NCBI GenBank assembly: GCA_023623175.1
Contig: JAMNXU010000007.1
Span: 1 to 64,000, forward strand
Length of the DNA: 64,000 nt
Source of the DNA: Bacillota bacterium
Lineage (GTDB): Bacteria; Bacillota; Clostridia; Acetivibrionales; JAMNXU01
Direction: 5' to 3'
A program made the position numbers and the translations under genes. Positions 41,505-51,738 of this stretch are shown piece after piece; position 1 is the first letter of the stretch; every line of letters starts with the position of its first letter. The notes below the pieces were generated by a model. That model was not told the origin of the DNA. It was given only the letters and a program-made list of their open reading frames with translations, and ran no database searches.

Positions 41505-44500
41505 ATGCCTAGAGTACAGACTATGGACGGAAACGAGGCTGCTGCATACGCTTCCTACGCATTTACGGAAGTTGCGGCTATTTACCCCATAACGCCTTCG
41601 TCCCCGATGGCGGAAACCGTGGATGAATGGGCTTCCCGCGGCAGGAAGAACATATTTGGACAACCGGTGAGGGTTGTTGAGATGCAGTCGGAGGCAGGCG
41701 CAGCCGGGGCAATGCACGGAGCGCTCCAGGCAGGCGCGTTGGCCACTACCTACACGGCATCCCAGGGACTGCTTCTGATGATTCCGAACCTGTACAAGAT
41801 GGCGGGAGAGCTGCTGCCGGGCGTCCTGCACGTTTCGGCGAGGGCTATTGCCACCCATGCGCTGTCCATTTTCGGAGACCACCAGGACGTAATGGCCTGC
41901 CGGCAGACAGGAGCCGTGCTGCTCGCTTCATCCAATGTCCAGGAAGCGATGGACCTCGGTTGCATTGCGCACCTGTCGGCCATCCGGGCACGGTTGCCTT
42001 TCATTCATTTCTTCGATGGATTCAGGACATCCCATGAAATTCAGAAAATCGAAGTGCCTGAATACCACGAGCTTGCCGGACTTGTGGACTATGACGCTAT
42101 AAGGGAATTCAGGGACAGGGCCCTGAATCCTGAACATCCCGTCATCAGGGGAACGGCTCAGAATCCCGACATTTATTTCCAGGGAAGGGAAGCGGCAAAC
42201 CCGTTCTATGACCGCGTACCAGAGATTGTACAGGGTTGCATGGACGAGTACAAAAAACTGACGGGCAGGGACTACAGGCTCTTCAGCTATTACGGAGCTC
42301 CCGACGCCGAGTACGTGATTGTGGCCATGGGATCCGTATGCGACACCATCGACGAGACTGTCGACTACCTCCTTGCCAGGGGAGAAAAAGTCGGATCCGT
42401 TCGCGTGCACCTGTACAGGCCTTTCTCTGAAAAGCACTTTATCGAGGCTTTGCCCGCGACGGCGAAAAAGATAGCCGTACTGGACAGGACGAAGGAACCC
42501 GGTTCGGCCGGAGAGCCGCTTTATCTTGACGTGGTGAAAGCGATCTATAATGCTGGAAAACAGATCCTTGTCACAGGAGGAAGGTACGGACTCGGCTCCA
42601 AGGACACAACGCCGTCCCAGATTCTCGCGGTATTTGAAAACCTTAAATCTGATAATCCCAAGGAAAGGTTCACGATCGGAATCGTGGACGATGTAACCTA
42701 TACATCCCTTCCCGAAAAGGAAGCGATTGAAACCACGCCCGAGGGAACCATAAGCTGCAAGTTCTGGGGGCTTGGTTCCGACGGTACCGTAGGTGCAAAC
42801 AAGAGCGCAATTAAAATAATAGGCGACAATACCGATTTATATGCCCAGGCATATTTCTCATACGACAGTAAGAAATCGGGCGGAACCACCATTTCACATC
42901 TTCGTTTCGGAAAGAAACCGATAAGGTCGCCCTATCTTGTTTATAATGCCGATTACATTGCATGCCATAACAAGTCGTTCCTTTACAGCTTCAATGTTTT
43001 GAAAGGACTCAAACGGGGAGGAACTTTCGTACTTAACTGCCCGTGGAGCGTTGACGAACTTGACAGGGAACTGCCGGCATCGGTGAAAAGGTATATAGCG
43101 CAAAACGATATTAACTTCTATATCATAGACGCGGTTAAAATAGCGTCGGAAGTAGGCCTGGGCAACAGGATCAACATGGTGATGCAGACGGCGTTTTTCA
43201 GGCTTGCCAATGTCATTCCCTTTGAAAAAGCCGTTGAATACCTGAAAGGTTCAATTGAAAAGGCTTACGGAAGAAAGGGAAGGGACATCGTCGAGATGAA
43301 CTTTGCCGCCGTGGACAGGAGCGTGGAAGCCCTTGTCAGGGTGGATGTTCCCGAAGAGTGGAAAAATGCCGAGGATGAACCGACGCATGAAAAAGATGTG
43401 CCTGAATTCATTAAAACCGTTCACAGGAAGATGATGCGCAATGAAGGCGACGAATTGCCTGTCAGCGCATTTTCCGGCAGGGAGGACGGTACGTTCCCGC
43501 CCGGCACCACTGCCTACGAAAAACGCGGAATTGCAGTAATGGTTCCGCAGTGGCAGAAAGATAACTGCATCCAGTGCGGCAGATGCTCCTATGTATGTCC
43601 CCATGCCACAATACGGTTGTTCCTGCTCGATGACGAGGAAAAGAGCAGGGCGCCTGAATCCTTTGAAACTCTGAAAGCCATGGGCAAGGGGATGGAGCAC
43701 TATCACTTCCGCGTACAGGTAAGTCCCCTTGATTGCACAGGCTGCGGAAACTGCGCCGATGTCTGCCCGACAAAAGAAAAAGCGCTTGTTATGAAACCTG
43801 CTGACCAGGAAATCGAAGCGCAGGCTGAAAATTGGGAGTTTGCAATAACCGTGAAGGAAAAGAAAGGTCTGCTTGATAAAAAGACGCTCAAGGGCAGCCA
43901 GTTCATTACTCCTTTGCTGGAGTTCAACGGCGCATGCCCGGGATGCGGTGAGACCCCGTATATCCGCCTGTTGACGCAGCTGTACGGCGAAAACATGATG
44001 ATAGCCAATGCCACGGGCTGTTCCTCGATATGGGGAGCCAGTGCTCCTTCCATAGCCTATACCGTCAACGCCGAAGGAAAGGGTCCATCCTGGGCCAACT
44101 CGCTATTCGAGGATAATGCTGAATATGGATACGGCATGTACCTCGGAGTGAAACAGATCAGGGAAAGACTGTCGGCGCTGATGAACGAGGCCATGAAGAC
44201 TGACATACCATCGGAAATCAAGGAAGCAATGCAGACCTGGCTTGACGCAAGGGATGACAACGAGGGTTCCAGGGAAGCCGGCAACAAGCTGATAGACCTT
44301 TTGAACAGGCATGGATACAAGGGCAACAAATTGCTCGAGGAAATTGTTGAAAAGAAAGACTGGCTTCCGAGGAAATCCATCTGGATAATCGGTGGAGACG
44401 GCTGGGCTTACGACATAGGATATGGCGGACTTGACCATGTCCTGGCTTCAGGCGACGACGTCAACATCTTTGTCATGGATACCGAGGTCTATTCCAATAC

Positions 44501-45017
44501 CGGCGGGCAGTCTTCAAAATCCACACCTACTGCTGCAGTCGCGAAATTTGCCGCTTCCGGCAAGAGGGTAAGGAAAAAGGACCTCGGCATGATGGCCATG
44601 AGCTATGGTTATGTCTATGTTGCCCAGATTGCCATGGGCGCGGACATGAACCAGGCGATCAAGGCCATAACGGAAGCCGAGAGCTATAAAGGCCCGTCGC
44701 TGATAATAGCTTACTCTCCGTGTATAAGCCACGGAATCAAGACGGGCATGGGCACGAGCATGGCTCAGCAGAAGAAAGCCGTTGAAGCAGGTTACTGGCA
44801 CCTTTACAGGTACAACCCGATGCTCGCGCAGGAAGGAAAGAACCCGTTCGTACTGGATTCGAAAGAACCCAGGGCTTCCTTCAGGGACTTCCTCCTCAGC
44901 GAGATTAGATATTCGTCGCTGATGAACTCATTCCCCGATGTGGCCGAAGAACTGTTCAGCGCCGCCGAACAGCACGCCAAAGAAAGATATCAGAGTTACA
45001 AGAGATTGGCTGAATAA
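41505..45017 (+). CDS. nifJ: pyruvate:ferredoxin (flavodoxin) oxidoreductase, single-chain
   Basis: 1170 residues with all PFOR domains fused. The N-terminal TPP-pyrimidine domain has 'ITPSSPMAETVDEW'. The two-[4Fe-4S] ferredoxin domain has 'CIQCGRCSYVCP' and 'CTGCGNCADVCP'. A further cluster cysteine pair is in 'CPGCGETPY', and the TPP-binding domain has 'GGDGWAYDIGYGGLDH' and 'EVYSNTGGQSSKSTP'. It oxidises pyruvate to acetyl-CoA and CO2 with transfer of electrons to ferredoxin, a core anaerobic reaction. ATG follows ATAGGAG. It is followed after three bases by a dispersed 27-bp element and then a terminator. Confidence 0.97.
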   Translation: MPRVQTMDGNEAAAYASYAFTEVAAIYPITPSSPMAETVDEWASRGRKNIFGQPVRVVEMQSEAGAAGAMHGALQAGALATTYTASQGLLLMIPNLYKMAGELLPGVLHVSARAIATHALSIFGDHQDVMACRQTGAVLLASSNVQEAMDLGCIAHLSAIRARLPFIHFFDGFRTSHEIQKIEVPEYHELAGLVDYDAIREFRDRALNPEHPVIRGTAQNPDIYFQGREAANPFYDRVPEIVQGCMDEYKKLTGRDYRLFSYYGAPDAEYVIVAMGSVCDTIDETVDYLLARGEKVGSVRVHLYRPFSEKHFIEALPATAKKIAVLDRTKEPGSAGEPLYLDVVKAIYNAGKQILVTGGRYGLGSKDTTPSQILAVFENLKSDNPKERFTIGIVDDVTYTSLPEKEAIETTPEGTISCKFWGLGSDGTVGANKSAIKIIGDNTDLYAQAYFSYDSKKSGGTTISHLRFGKKPIRSPYLVYNADYIACHNKSFLYSFNVLKGLKRGGTFVLNCPWSVDELDRELPASVKRYIAQNDINFYIIDAVKIASEVGLGNRINMVMQTAFFRLANVIPFEKAVEYLKGSIEKAYGRKGRDIVEMNFAAVDRSVEALVRVDVPEEWKNAEDEPTHEKDVPEFIKTVHRKMMRNEGDELPVSAFSGREDGTFPPGTTAYEKRGIAVMVPQWQKDNCIQCGRCSYVCPHATIRLFLLDDEEKSRAPESFETLKAMGKGMEHYHFRVQVSPLDCTGCGNCADVCPTKEKALVMKPADQEIEAQAENWEFAITVKEKKGLLDKKTLKGSQFITPLLEFNGACPGCGETPYIRLLTQLYGENMMIANATGCSSIWGASAPSIAYTVNAEGKGPSWANSLFEDNAEYGYGMYLGVKQIRERLSALMNEAMKTDIPSEIKEAMQTWLDARDDNEGSREAGNKLIDLLNRHGYKGNKLLEEIVEKKDWLPRKSIWIIGGDGWAYDIGYGGLDHVLASGDDVNIFVMDTEVYSNTGGQSSKSTPTAAVAKFAASGKRVRKKDLGMMAMSYGYVYVAQIAMGADMNQAIKAITEAESYKGPSLIIAYSPCISHGIKTGMGTSMAQQKKAVEAGYWHLYRYNPMLAQEGKNPFVLDSKEPRASFRDFLLSEIRYSSLMNSFPDVAEELFSAAEQHAKERYQSYKRLAE

Positions 45018-45020
45018 TCT

Positions 45021-45047
45021 GGGACACGGGGACGGTTCTCCTGTCCC
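45021..45047 (-). repeat. 27-bp element three bases after the PFOR stop codon
   Basis: A complete copy, GGGACACGGGG... to CCTGTCCC on the plus strand with one substitution. The spacing to the TAA is three bases. Confidence 0.88.
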
Positions 45048-45103
45048 ACCCAGTCATTTTCTTAAAAACTGATAAAAATAAATAAACACGAATGCAGGAA
45101 CGA

Positions 45104-45139
45104 GTGAGACAGGGAAAAATATTCCTGTCTCACTTTTTT
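45104..45139 (+). terminator. intrinsic terminator of the PFOR gene
   Basis: A perfect 10-bp stem, GTGAGACAGG with CCTGTCTCAC, and a 10-base AT loop, followed by six T. It lies 57 bases beyond the dispersed repeat, so the repeat sits inside the transcribed 3' untranslated region. Confidence 0.93.
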
Positions 45140-45325
45140 CTGCGACAAGCAGGACAAAGGAATGTATCTTTCGATTGAATATGGTTATTTTAATAAATAA
45201 CCGGGTGAAATTCACGTTCGGTTTAATGAATTGTTTAAATGATGGCTTAATTAAAATTGTTTTTAAAAGACGGCTGAATTAAGGAATATACAGGAATAAA
45301 TACTATCGCTGAAAAGGAGATGTTT

Positions 45326-45493
45326 ATGGCAAAAAACAAATTAAGGAAAAAAATAGTGGGGCAGCATTCAGAGAGGCATGACACTGCGGCATGGGCAAAT
45401 ATATCTTCAGTGAAGCCCCATTCAAAAGTGACCATTCCCGATGAAATGCAGGTGGAAAACGCGAAGGAGTACGTTGATTCAAACGAAAAATAA
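45326..45493 (+). CDS. small DUF3787-type protein
   Basis: 55 residues. ATG at 45326 is preceded by AAAAGGAGA. The sequence has a basic N-terminus (MAKNKLRKK), then 'DTAAWANIS' and the closing 'IPDEMQVENAKEYVDSNEK'. The W, 'IP-E' and 'NAKE-VD-N' pattern matches DUF3787 as I recall it, a family of small clostridial proteins that includes proteins reported at the spore surface. It is a monocistronic gene between the PFOR terminator and a dispersed-repeat pair. Confidence 0.7.
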   Translation: MAKNKLRKKIVGQHSERHDTAAWANISSVKPHSKVTIPDEMQVENAKEYVDSNEK

Positions 45494-45498
45494 AAATA

Positions 45499-45572
45499 CG
45501 GGGACGGTCTTGCGGGACAAGAGAACCGTCCCCGTGTCCCACTGCGGGACAAGAGAACCGTCCCCGTGTCCT
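45499..45572 (+). repeat. 27-bp element, two copies plus inverted partial copy
   Basis: Copies at 45514-45540 and 45546-45572, both GGGACAAGAGAACCG... ending in GTGTCC(C/T). An opposite-orientation fragment ACGGGGACGGTCTT precedes them at about 45498. The set lies between two convergent genes, five bases after one stop codon and four bases before the stop of the other. Confidence 0.88.
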
Positions 45573-45576
45573 GTTG

Positions 45577-46428
45577 CTAATTTTCACCGGGTTTGAGGGT
45601 TTTCTTGTCGACATTTGCGTCTATTAGCCCGAGGAAACGCATCAGGTTTTTGCTGTAAATTTTGTCCAGTACGTTGCTTCCAAGGCCGAGCTTATTGTAT
45701 ATTGCATTGTCCCGGCCTGTCCACTCGCGCACCCAGTCTCTGTTGTAGCGCGCGGTATTGCAGTCGGTGCCGTATATTATATTGTCCTCAATGCTGTAAC
45801 CGACGGTGAACAGTTTTGTAAGAACTTCTTCCCTGTAAATGGGAGGGGTTCCCGGGGTGATGTCGATGAACATTTCGCACGTGACGTCTCTGCGGAGGCT
45901 GTAAGCGTTCAGGAACTTACCGTACACGGCGATGCATTCGTCGCACCAGGGCCAGGAAACATGGGCCAGCGCAAATTTAAGGTTGCGGATTTCAAGAAGA
46001 GCTTCAAATTCTGCTGGCCTGTTGTATTTTGATGAAAATTTGCCGTCCCATAAAATACCGGAATGGAACAAAATCGGTTTTCCTGCATCGGCAATGGCCT
46101 GGTACACTTTCATGGCCCGCTCGTCTCCAGGGTAATGGTGGCTGCAAATAACCTTGAAACCTTTAACGCCGTATTCCAGCGCCATGGAGACCTGTTCAGG
46201 AGCGCTGTCCTCGACCGGGTCTATCCAGAAGAAGGGGTAAAGGGTGTCTTTTCCCCTGCAGATCTGAAAAAGCTTGTCAAGGCGTTCTTTGGCTCCCGGG
46301 CTGCTTTCGTGCCTTGGCGGAAGGGATATTATTATTCCCCCATCAACACCCGCTTCGTTCATTTCCTTTATAAGCCTGTCCCCGTCAATGGGGCCTCCGA
46401 ACATATGGATGTGGCCGTCCAGTATCAT
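45577..46428 (-). CDS. amidohydrolase-family protein
   Basis: 283 residues. It starts with the metal-binding HxH strand 'MILDGHIHMF' and continues with 'YGVKGFKVICSHHYPGD', 'PILFHSGILWDG', 'FALAHVSWPWCDECIAVYGK' and a late aspartate in 'IIYGTDCNTARY'. This is the amidohydrolase_2 pattern (metal-dependent TIM-barrel hydrolases or decarboxylases). The substrate is unknown. ATG at 46428 has AAGGAGG; the frame opens 61 codons earlier without support. It ends against dispersed repeats. Confidence 0.85.
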   Translation of the reverse strand: MILDGHIHMFGGPIDGDRLIKEMNEAGVDGGIIISLPPRHESSPGAKERLDKLFQICRGKDTLYPFFWIDPVEDSAPEQVSMALEYGVKGFKVICSHHYPGDERAMKVYQAIADAGKPILFHSGILWDGKFSSKYNRPAEFEALLEIRNLKFALAHVSWPWCDECIAVYGKFLNAYSLRRDVTCEMFIDITPGTPPIYREEVLTKLFTVGYSIEDNIIYGTDCNTARYNRDWVREWTGRDNAIYNKLGLGSNVLDKIYSKNLMRFLGLIDANVDKKTLKPGEN

Positions 46429-46709
46429 TTTGCTACCTCCTTGCTGATTATCGATTTGAGTGCTTCTCATGGCCGGTTCATGCCACAGAATAATTATTTT
46501 CCACGATATAATTATCCTCCATGGATTTTTCTTTTTCAATAATGGTTCCGTTTTTCGGGCAATCCTGTTTTGACGGCTCGCAGCAGCACCTTTCAATTTT
46601 TCCCCGGCCATTATATAATTCTATATAAATTTTTCTGTAATAATTTTTTGCCTTTAATGAGTTTAAAGGAGCTTTGCCAAAAAACACAATTGGAGGTCTT
46701 GATGTTAAA

Positions 46710-47216
46710 ATGAATATTGTTCTTATCGGAATGCCGAGTGCAGGCAAGAGCACCGTGGGAAAACCCCTGGCCCGTATGCTCGGAAAGGAATTTTGCGATA
46801 CCGATGAGCTTATTTCTGCAAGGGAAGGCAAAACACCGAGGGAAATAGTGACGCTGCATGGCCTGGAAGAATTCCTGAGAATCCAGGAGAGCGTGATAAC
46901 ATCCCTTGATGTTGACAACAGCGTAATTGCGACCGGCGGCAGTGTTGTTTACAGCGTACCTGCCATGAAACACCTGAAAGCCAACGGAGTTATTGTTTAT
47001 CTCGAAATGCCTCTCAGTGAGCTCGAAGCCAGGATTGAAACCGGCAGAAAACTCGCAAGAAACAGCGGTAAAACCTTTAAGGAGCTGTATTATGAACGTG
47101 TTCCCCTGTATGAAAAGTATTCGGATTTTACGGTGAGATGTTCGGGTAAAACCGTTGAAGATATCGTGAAGGAGATTGTGGGTTTTCTTGATGGCAAAAA
47201 TGTAAACTGCAGGTAA
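46710..47216 (+). CDS. aroK: shikimate kinase
   Basis: 168 residues, the standard length. Walker A is GMPSAGKST (7-15), the shikimate-site 'DTDELI' follows near 33, and 'ATGGSVVY' replaces the usual GGG. The lid arginine region is 'RKLARNSGKTFKELYYERVPLY'. It phosphorylates shikimate in the chorismate pathway. The ATG is 13 bases from GGAGG, a long spacing. An out-of-frame ATG nine bases earlier (three codons then TGA) may influence initiation. It is isolated from other aro genes. Confidence 0.88.
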   Translation: MNIVLIGMPSAGKSTVGKPLARMLGKEFCDTDELISAREGKTPREIVTLHGLEEFLRIQESVITSLDVDNSVIATGGSVVYSVPAMKHLKANGVIVYLEMPLSELEARIETGRKLARNSGKTFKELYYERVPLYEKYSDFTVRCSGKTVEDIVKEIVGFLDGKNVNCR

Positions 47217-47330
47217 ATTGAATTTAATCGGAAGTTAAGCAAATTGAATATAAAAAGTAAATTGAAAGTAAGCGAATTGAACTTTAATTGAATGTAAATT
47301 AAAAGTAAGCGAATTGAACGCAAATTGAAT
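47216..47330. repeat. irregular AATTGAA-rich repeats
   Basis: AATTGAA-like heptamers occur at about 47216, 47242, 47259, 47275, 47286, 47312 and 47323, partly as AAGTAAGCGAATTGAAC copies (near 47266 and 47303). The spacing is 11-26 bases and not constant. They fill the gap between aroK and the Rrf2-type regulator. Confidence 0.55.
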
Positions 47331-47410
47331 ATTCAGGAAAAATTCCCCGGGAAGTTTAAAAATTTTTCACAGGAGTTGAAAAAATTTTTTCTTAAAAGTA
47401 GAAAAAATGT

Positions 47411-47439
47411 TTGACAACGGGTATTCCCGGTGATATTAT
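47411..47439 (+). promoter_or_regulatory. promoter of the CymR-like regulator with inverted repeat
   Basis: TTGACA (47411-47416), a 17-base spacer and TATTAT (47434-47439). TATTCC lies inside the spacer (47422-47427) and its complement GGAATA at 47454-47459, downstream of the start point. Direct autoregulation by the Rrf2 protein through such half-sites is possible. The promoter is strong by eye; the operator is speculative. Confidence 0.75.
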
Positions 47440-47483
47440 ATACTAAACATATAGGAATAGTTGGTATTAAGGAGCGCGTGCAT

Positions 47484-47921
47484 ATGAAAATTTCTACCAA
47501 GGGAAGATACGGTTTAAGAGCCATGGTGGATTTGGCGCTGAATTCGGGAGCGGGGCATATACCGCTGAATGTTATAGCCGAAAGGCAAAATGTTTCGGCC
47601 AACTATATGGAACAGGTTTTTTCCGTCCTGCGAAAGGGCAACCTGGTGAAAAGCGTCAAGGGAGCGCAGGGTGGATATGTACTGGCCGTTCATCCATCGC
47701 AAATCAAGGTCGGCGATATCCTGAGACTGCTGGAAGGAGACCTTTCCATCGTGGAACCGGGGGAAACGGACAGGGAAAACCAGGTGGACCAGTTTCTTTC
47801 GAATTTCCTCTGGGCCAGGATTGACGAGTGTATCAATAATGTAGTGGATTCGATCACCCTGGAGGATCTCGTAAGAGAATACAGCAACCTGTACCGTGAT
47901 TCGCTGATGTACTACATTTAG
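47484..47921 (+). CDS. cymR: Rrf2-family regulator, CymR-like
   Basis: 145 residues. The winged-helix start 'MKISTKGRYGLRAMVDLA' and 'NVSANYMEQVFSVLRKGNLV' with 'GAQGGYVLA' are the Rrf2 signature. Only one cysteine (in DECINNV) lies in the region where IscR/NsrR proteins carry three, so it should not bind an Fe-S cluster. CymR of Bacillus and Staphylococcus has that property and controls cysteine metabolism with CysK as partner. The two genes downstream are metY and cysK, which fits. ATG follows AAGGAG. Confidence 0.85.
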   Translation: MKISTKGRYGLRAMVDLALNSGAGHIPLNVIAERQNVSANYMEQVFSVLRKGNLVKSVKGAQGGYVLAVHPSQIKVGDILRLLEGDLSIVEPGETDRENQVDQFLSNFLWARIDECINNVVDSITLEDLVREYSNLYRDSLMYYI

Positions 47922-48054
47922 GCAGAGATATGAATATTAAGTACCATACCCGGGAGTGAATTTAAGCGCGCTGTGAACATGAATTGTCAAGCTGAAGCTT
48001 TTGCGGACCCGGATATGGAAAGTCGATTTGCACATCTTATCAATTAAACTATAA

Positions 48055-49371
<1,317 letters not shown>

Positions 49372-49634
49372 AGTAAAGAAGCAGACTGGTTAAAAACAGG
49401 CTGAAGAAGACAGTGAAATGACAAAAACAGAAGGATGATTAAAACAGCAGCCTGATGGACTAGTAAGTCAAAAAAAGCAGCAGGCCGAAGAAAAGCGACG
49501 GACTGCATGGCTGTGAAGCAATCCCGCAGGTATAAAGCGGATGTATTGCGGCAATAAGATGCATTGTTAATCAAAGCTCGCCATCAAAATTTATAAAACA
49601 TGAAAGATTGTATGGATAAGAAGGAGGTAAAAAA

Positions 49635-50570
49635 ATGGCCCGAATTGCAAAATCTCTTACCGATCTGATAGGCAACACGCCACTGCTTGAACTGAGCAAC
49701 TACAACCGGGACAACAATCTCAAGGCCACTCTTGTCGCAAAGCTCGAGTATTTCAATCCCTGCAGCAGCGTCAAGGACAGGATAGGATATGCAATGATCA
49801 GGGATGCTGAAGAAAAAGGCCTGATTAACAAAGATACGGTGATTATCGAGCCGACCAGCGGAAACACCGGTATTGCCCTGGCATTTGTATGCGCCGCAAA
49901 AGGCTACAGGCTGATACTCACGATGCCTGATACCATGAGCCTTGAAAGGAGAAACCTGCTGAAGGCCCTGGGAGCTGAACTGGTGCTTACGCCGGGAAGC
50001 GAAGGAATGAAAGGCGCCATCAGGAAGGCCGAGGAACTCGCAAAAGAATTTGGAAACTCGTTCATACCCCAGCAGTTCCAAAATCCTGCAAACCCTGCCA
50101 TTCACAGGGCTACCACCGCGGAAGAAATATGGCGCGATACAGACGGGAAAGTTGACGCGTTTGTCGGCGGTGTAGGCACCGGGGGCACCATAACGGGAGT
50201 GGGAGAAATTCTTAAGCAAAGGAATCCCAATATAAGGATCGTGGCGGTGGAACCAGCGGCATCGCCGGTCCTCTCTGGAGGAGAACCCGGTCCTCACAAG
50301 ATACAGGGCATAGGAGCGGGCTTTGTTCCGAAGGTGCTCAATACGAAGATAATCGATGAAATTATCACCGTGAAAAACGAGGAAGCGTTTGAAGCTTCAA
50401 GGCAGGTTGCGAGGAAGGAAGGCCTTCTCGTGGGAATTTCTTCGGGAGCGGCGCTTCATGCGGCAACCCAGCTGGCACTGAGGCCGGAATTTGAAGGCAA
50501 AACGATCGTAGTTCTGCTGCCGGACACCGGTGAAAGATACCTTTCAACGACACTGTACCAGGAAGAATAG
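49635..50570 (+). CDS. cysK: cysteine synthase A (O-acetylserine sulfhydrylase)
   Basis: 311 residues. PLP lysine K47 lies in NPCSSVKDR, the substrate loop is TSGNTGI and the phosphate loop is GTGGTITG. '[11 protein letters not shown]' near the end is typical. It makes cysteine from O-acetylserine and sulfide, and in CymR systems also serves as co-repressor. ATG follows AAGGAGG. The 263-base gap after metY holds only a low-complexity sequence rich in AAAACAG and GCAGC. A terminator follows 35 bases after the stop. Confidence 0.97.
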   Translation: MARIAKSLTDLIGNTPLLELSNYNRDNNLKATLVAKLEYFNPCSSVKDRIGYAMIRDAEEKGLINKDTVIIEPTSGNTGIALAFVCAAKGYRLILTMPDTMSLERRNLLKALGAELVLTPGSEGMKGAIRKAEELAKEFGNSFIPQQFQNPANPAIHRATTAEEIWRDTDGKVDAFVGGVGTGGTITGVGEILKQRNPNIRIVAVEPAASPVLSGGEPGPHKIQGIGAGFVPKVLNTKIIDEIITVKNEEAFEASRQVARKEGLLVGISSGAALHAATQLALRPEFEGKTIVVLLPDTGERYLSTTLYQEE

Positions 50571-50604
50571 ATTTTGTATCGGCAGAGTAAAATGACAACA
50601 AAAG

Positions 50605-50635
50605 CAGGGGGGATTATTCCCCCTTTTCTTTTTTA
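50605..50635 (+). terminator. intrinsic terminator of cysK
   Basis: GGGGGG (50607-50612), loop ATTATT, CCCCC, then TTTTCTTTTTT. The last codons and the stop codon of the convergent DUF3810 gene lie within it, so the terminator is also protein-coding on the other strand. Confidence 0.88.
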
Positions 50636-51717
50636 TATGACGCAATGAGCAAATCGACCATCCTGCCGTAACTGTGCACGCCTTCCTGCTGCTTGTTCGC
50701 TTTCAGATACGCGTCATTGACCTTGTTGGAGATTTCCTCCACGGGTCCTTCATACTGTTCCCAGTATAAAATTTCATTCCTGAGATCCCTTAAAACGCCG
50801 GGACTGTATTGTTTTACAATCCTGCCGTATTCGCTCCTGTTATGCCTGTAAAGGGCGTTCATTGAATGGATGAGCGCCAGCAGCGTGCCGGAGTATTGAA
50901 AGTCGGGATCAGGATGAAGGCTGCATGTCAGGTAGGCGATAAAATTGGCTTCATCCTCGCGGGCAAAACCTCTTTGATGGGCCATTTCGTGGCACGTTGT
51001 CGCCGGCAGCGAAGATAACGGTATATTGATGTTGACATTGGCTTCGGCCGTAAAGGGACAGTAGACCCCTTCTATGCCCGTATAGGACATTAACCGGGAT
51101 AAAATGACGGGTTTCGGCCTGCCGTAGCTGCCTTTCAGTTCGGGAAAATCGGAAGAGGCTGCTTCATAACCTTTTACGGCTCGGCTAAACACGCTCGTAT
51201 AACCGCCTTCAACGGTCATCAGGCCGTTTTCATCCTCGGTGACCTGCTCCCTCAGCATGTTGGCCTGCTGCGCAAGATATTCGCAGACTTCCGCCAGGTC
51301 GCTGACCGTCGCTTTTTCCGTTTTCAGGCCTGCAATGTCGGCGAAGGGCAGCCTGTTGTAATTCATTGTCCACATTGTAACGAGAACGAAATACGCAACG
51401 CTGAATGCCGCGGCCACGTTCAGCAATGCCGCAAGCAATACCATGAGGCGGCTTTTTGCGCCTTTTTCAGCTATGATTTTTTTTGCAGTAATAATCAAAA
51501 ATACGGGAACAAGCAATACTAGCGCCAAAAGGGCAAATTCCGCCGTTGAGAAGGGGAAAATGCCTGTTATTGTGCTGATTACCTGGGCCAAGACCTTGTA
51601 GAACCCGTTAGAGTAATATTTCTCGATTACGGGAGAGTTTTCCGGCACCAGGTAAAACAGCGCGAGGCCGACAGGAAACAACATGATCAGGGCCAGTTTC
51701 ATTCTCAGGCGTTTCAT
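50614..51717 (-). CDS. DUF3810-type membrane protein with HExxH motif
   Basis: 367 residues. Three N-terminal membrane segments (about 8-25, 50-75, 92-115) are followed by a soluble domain with CHEMAHQRGF near residue 240, a zinc-metalloprotease HExxH, and the downstream acidic 'REDEANFIAYL' that could supply the third ligand. This is the DUF3810 family of putative membrane-anchored metallopeptidases; substrates are unknown. The gene starts 21 bases after the CorA stop codon on the same strand, so the two may form one transcript. Confidence 0.85.
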   Translation of the reverse strand: MKRLRMKLALIMLFPVGLALFYLVPENSPVIEKYYSNGFYKVLAQVISTITGIFPFSTAEFALLALVLLVPVFLIITAKKIIAEKGAKSRLMVLLAALLNVAAAFSVAYFVLVTMWTMNYNRLPFADIAGLKTEKATVSDLAEVCEYLAQQANMLREQVTEDENGLMTVEGGYTSVFSRAVKGYEAASSDFPELKGSYGRPKPVILSRLMSYTGIEGVYCPFTAEANVNINIPLSSLPATTCHEMAHQRGFAREDEANFIAYLTCSLHPDPDFQYSGTLLALIHSMNALYRHNRSEYGRIVKQYSPGVLRDLRNEILYWEQYEGPVEEISNKVNDAYLKANKQQEGVHSYGRMVDLLIASYKKEKGE

Positions 51718-51738
51718 CGACAGATTACCAGCCTTTCA

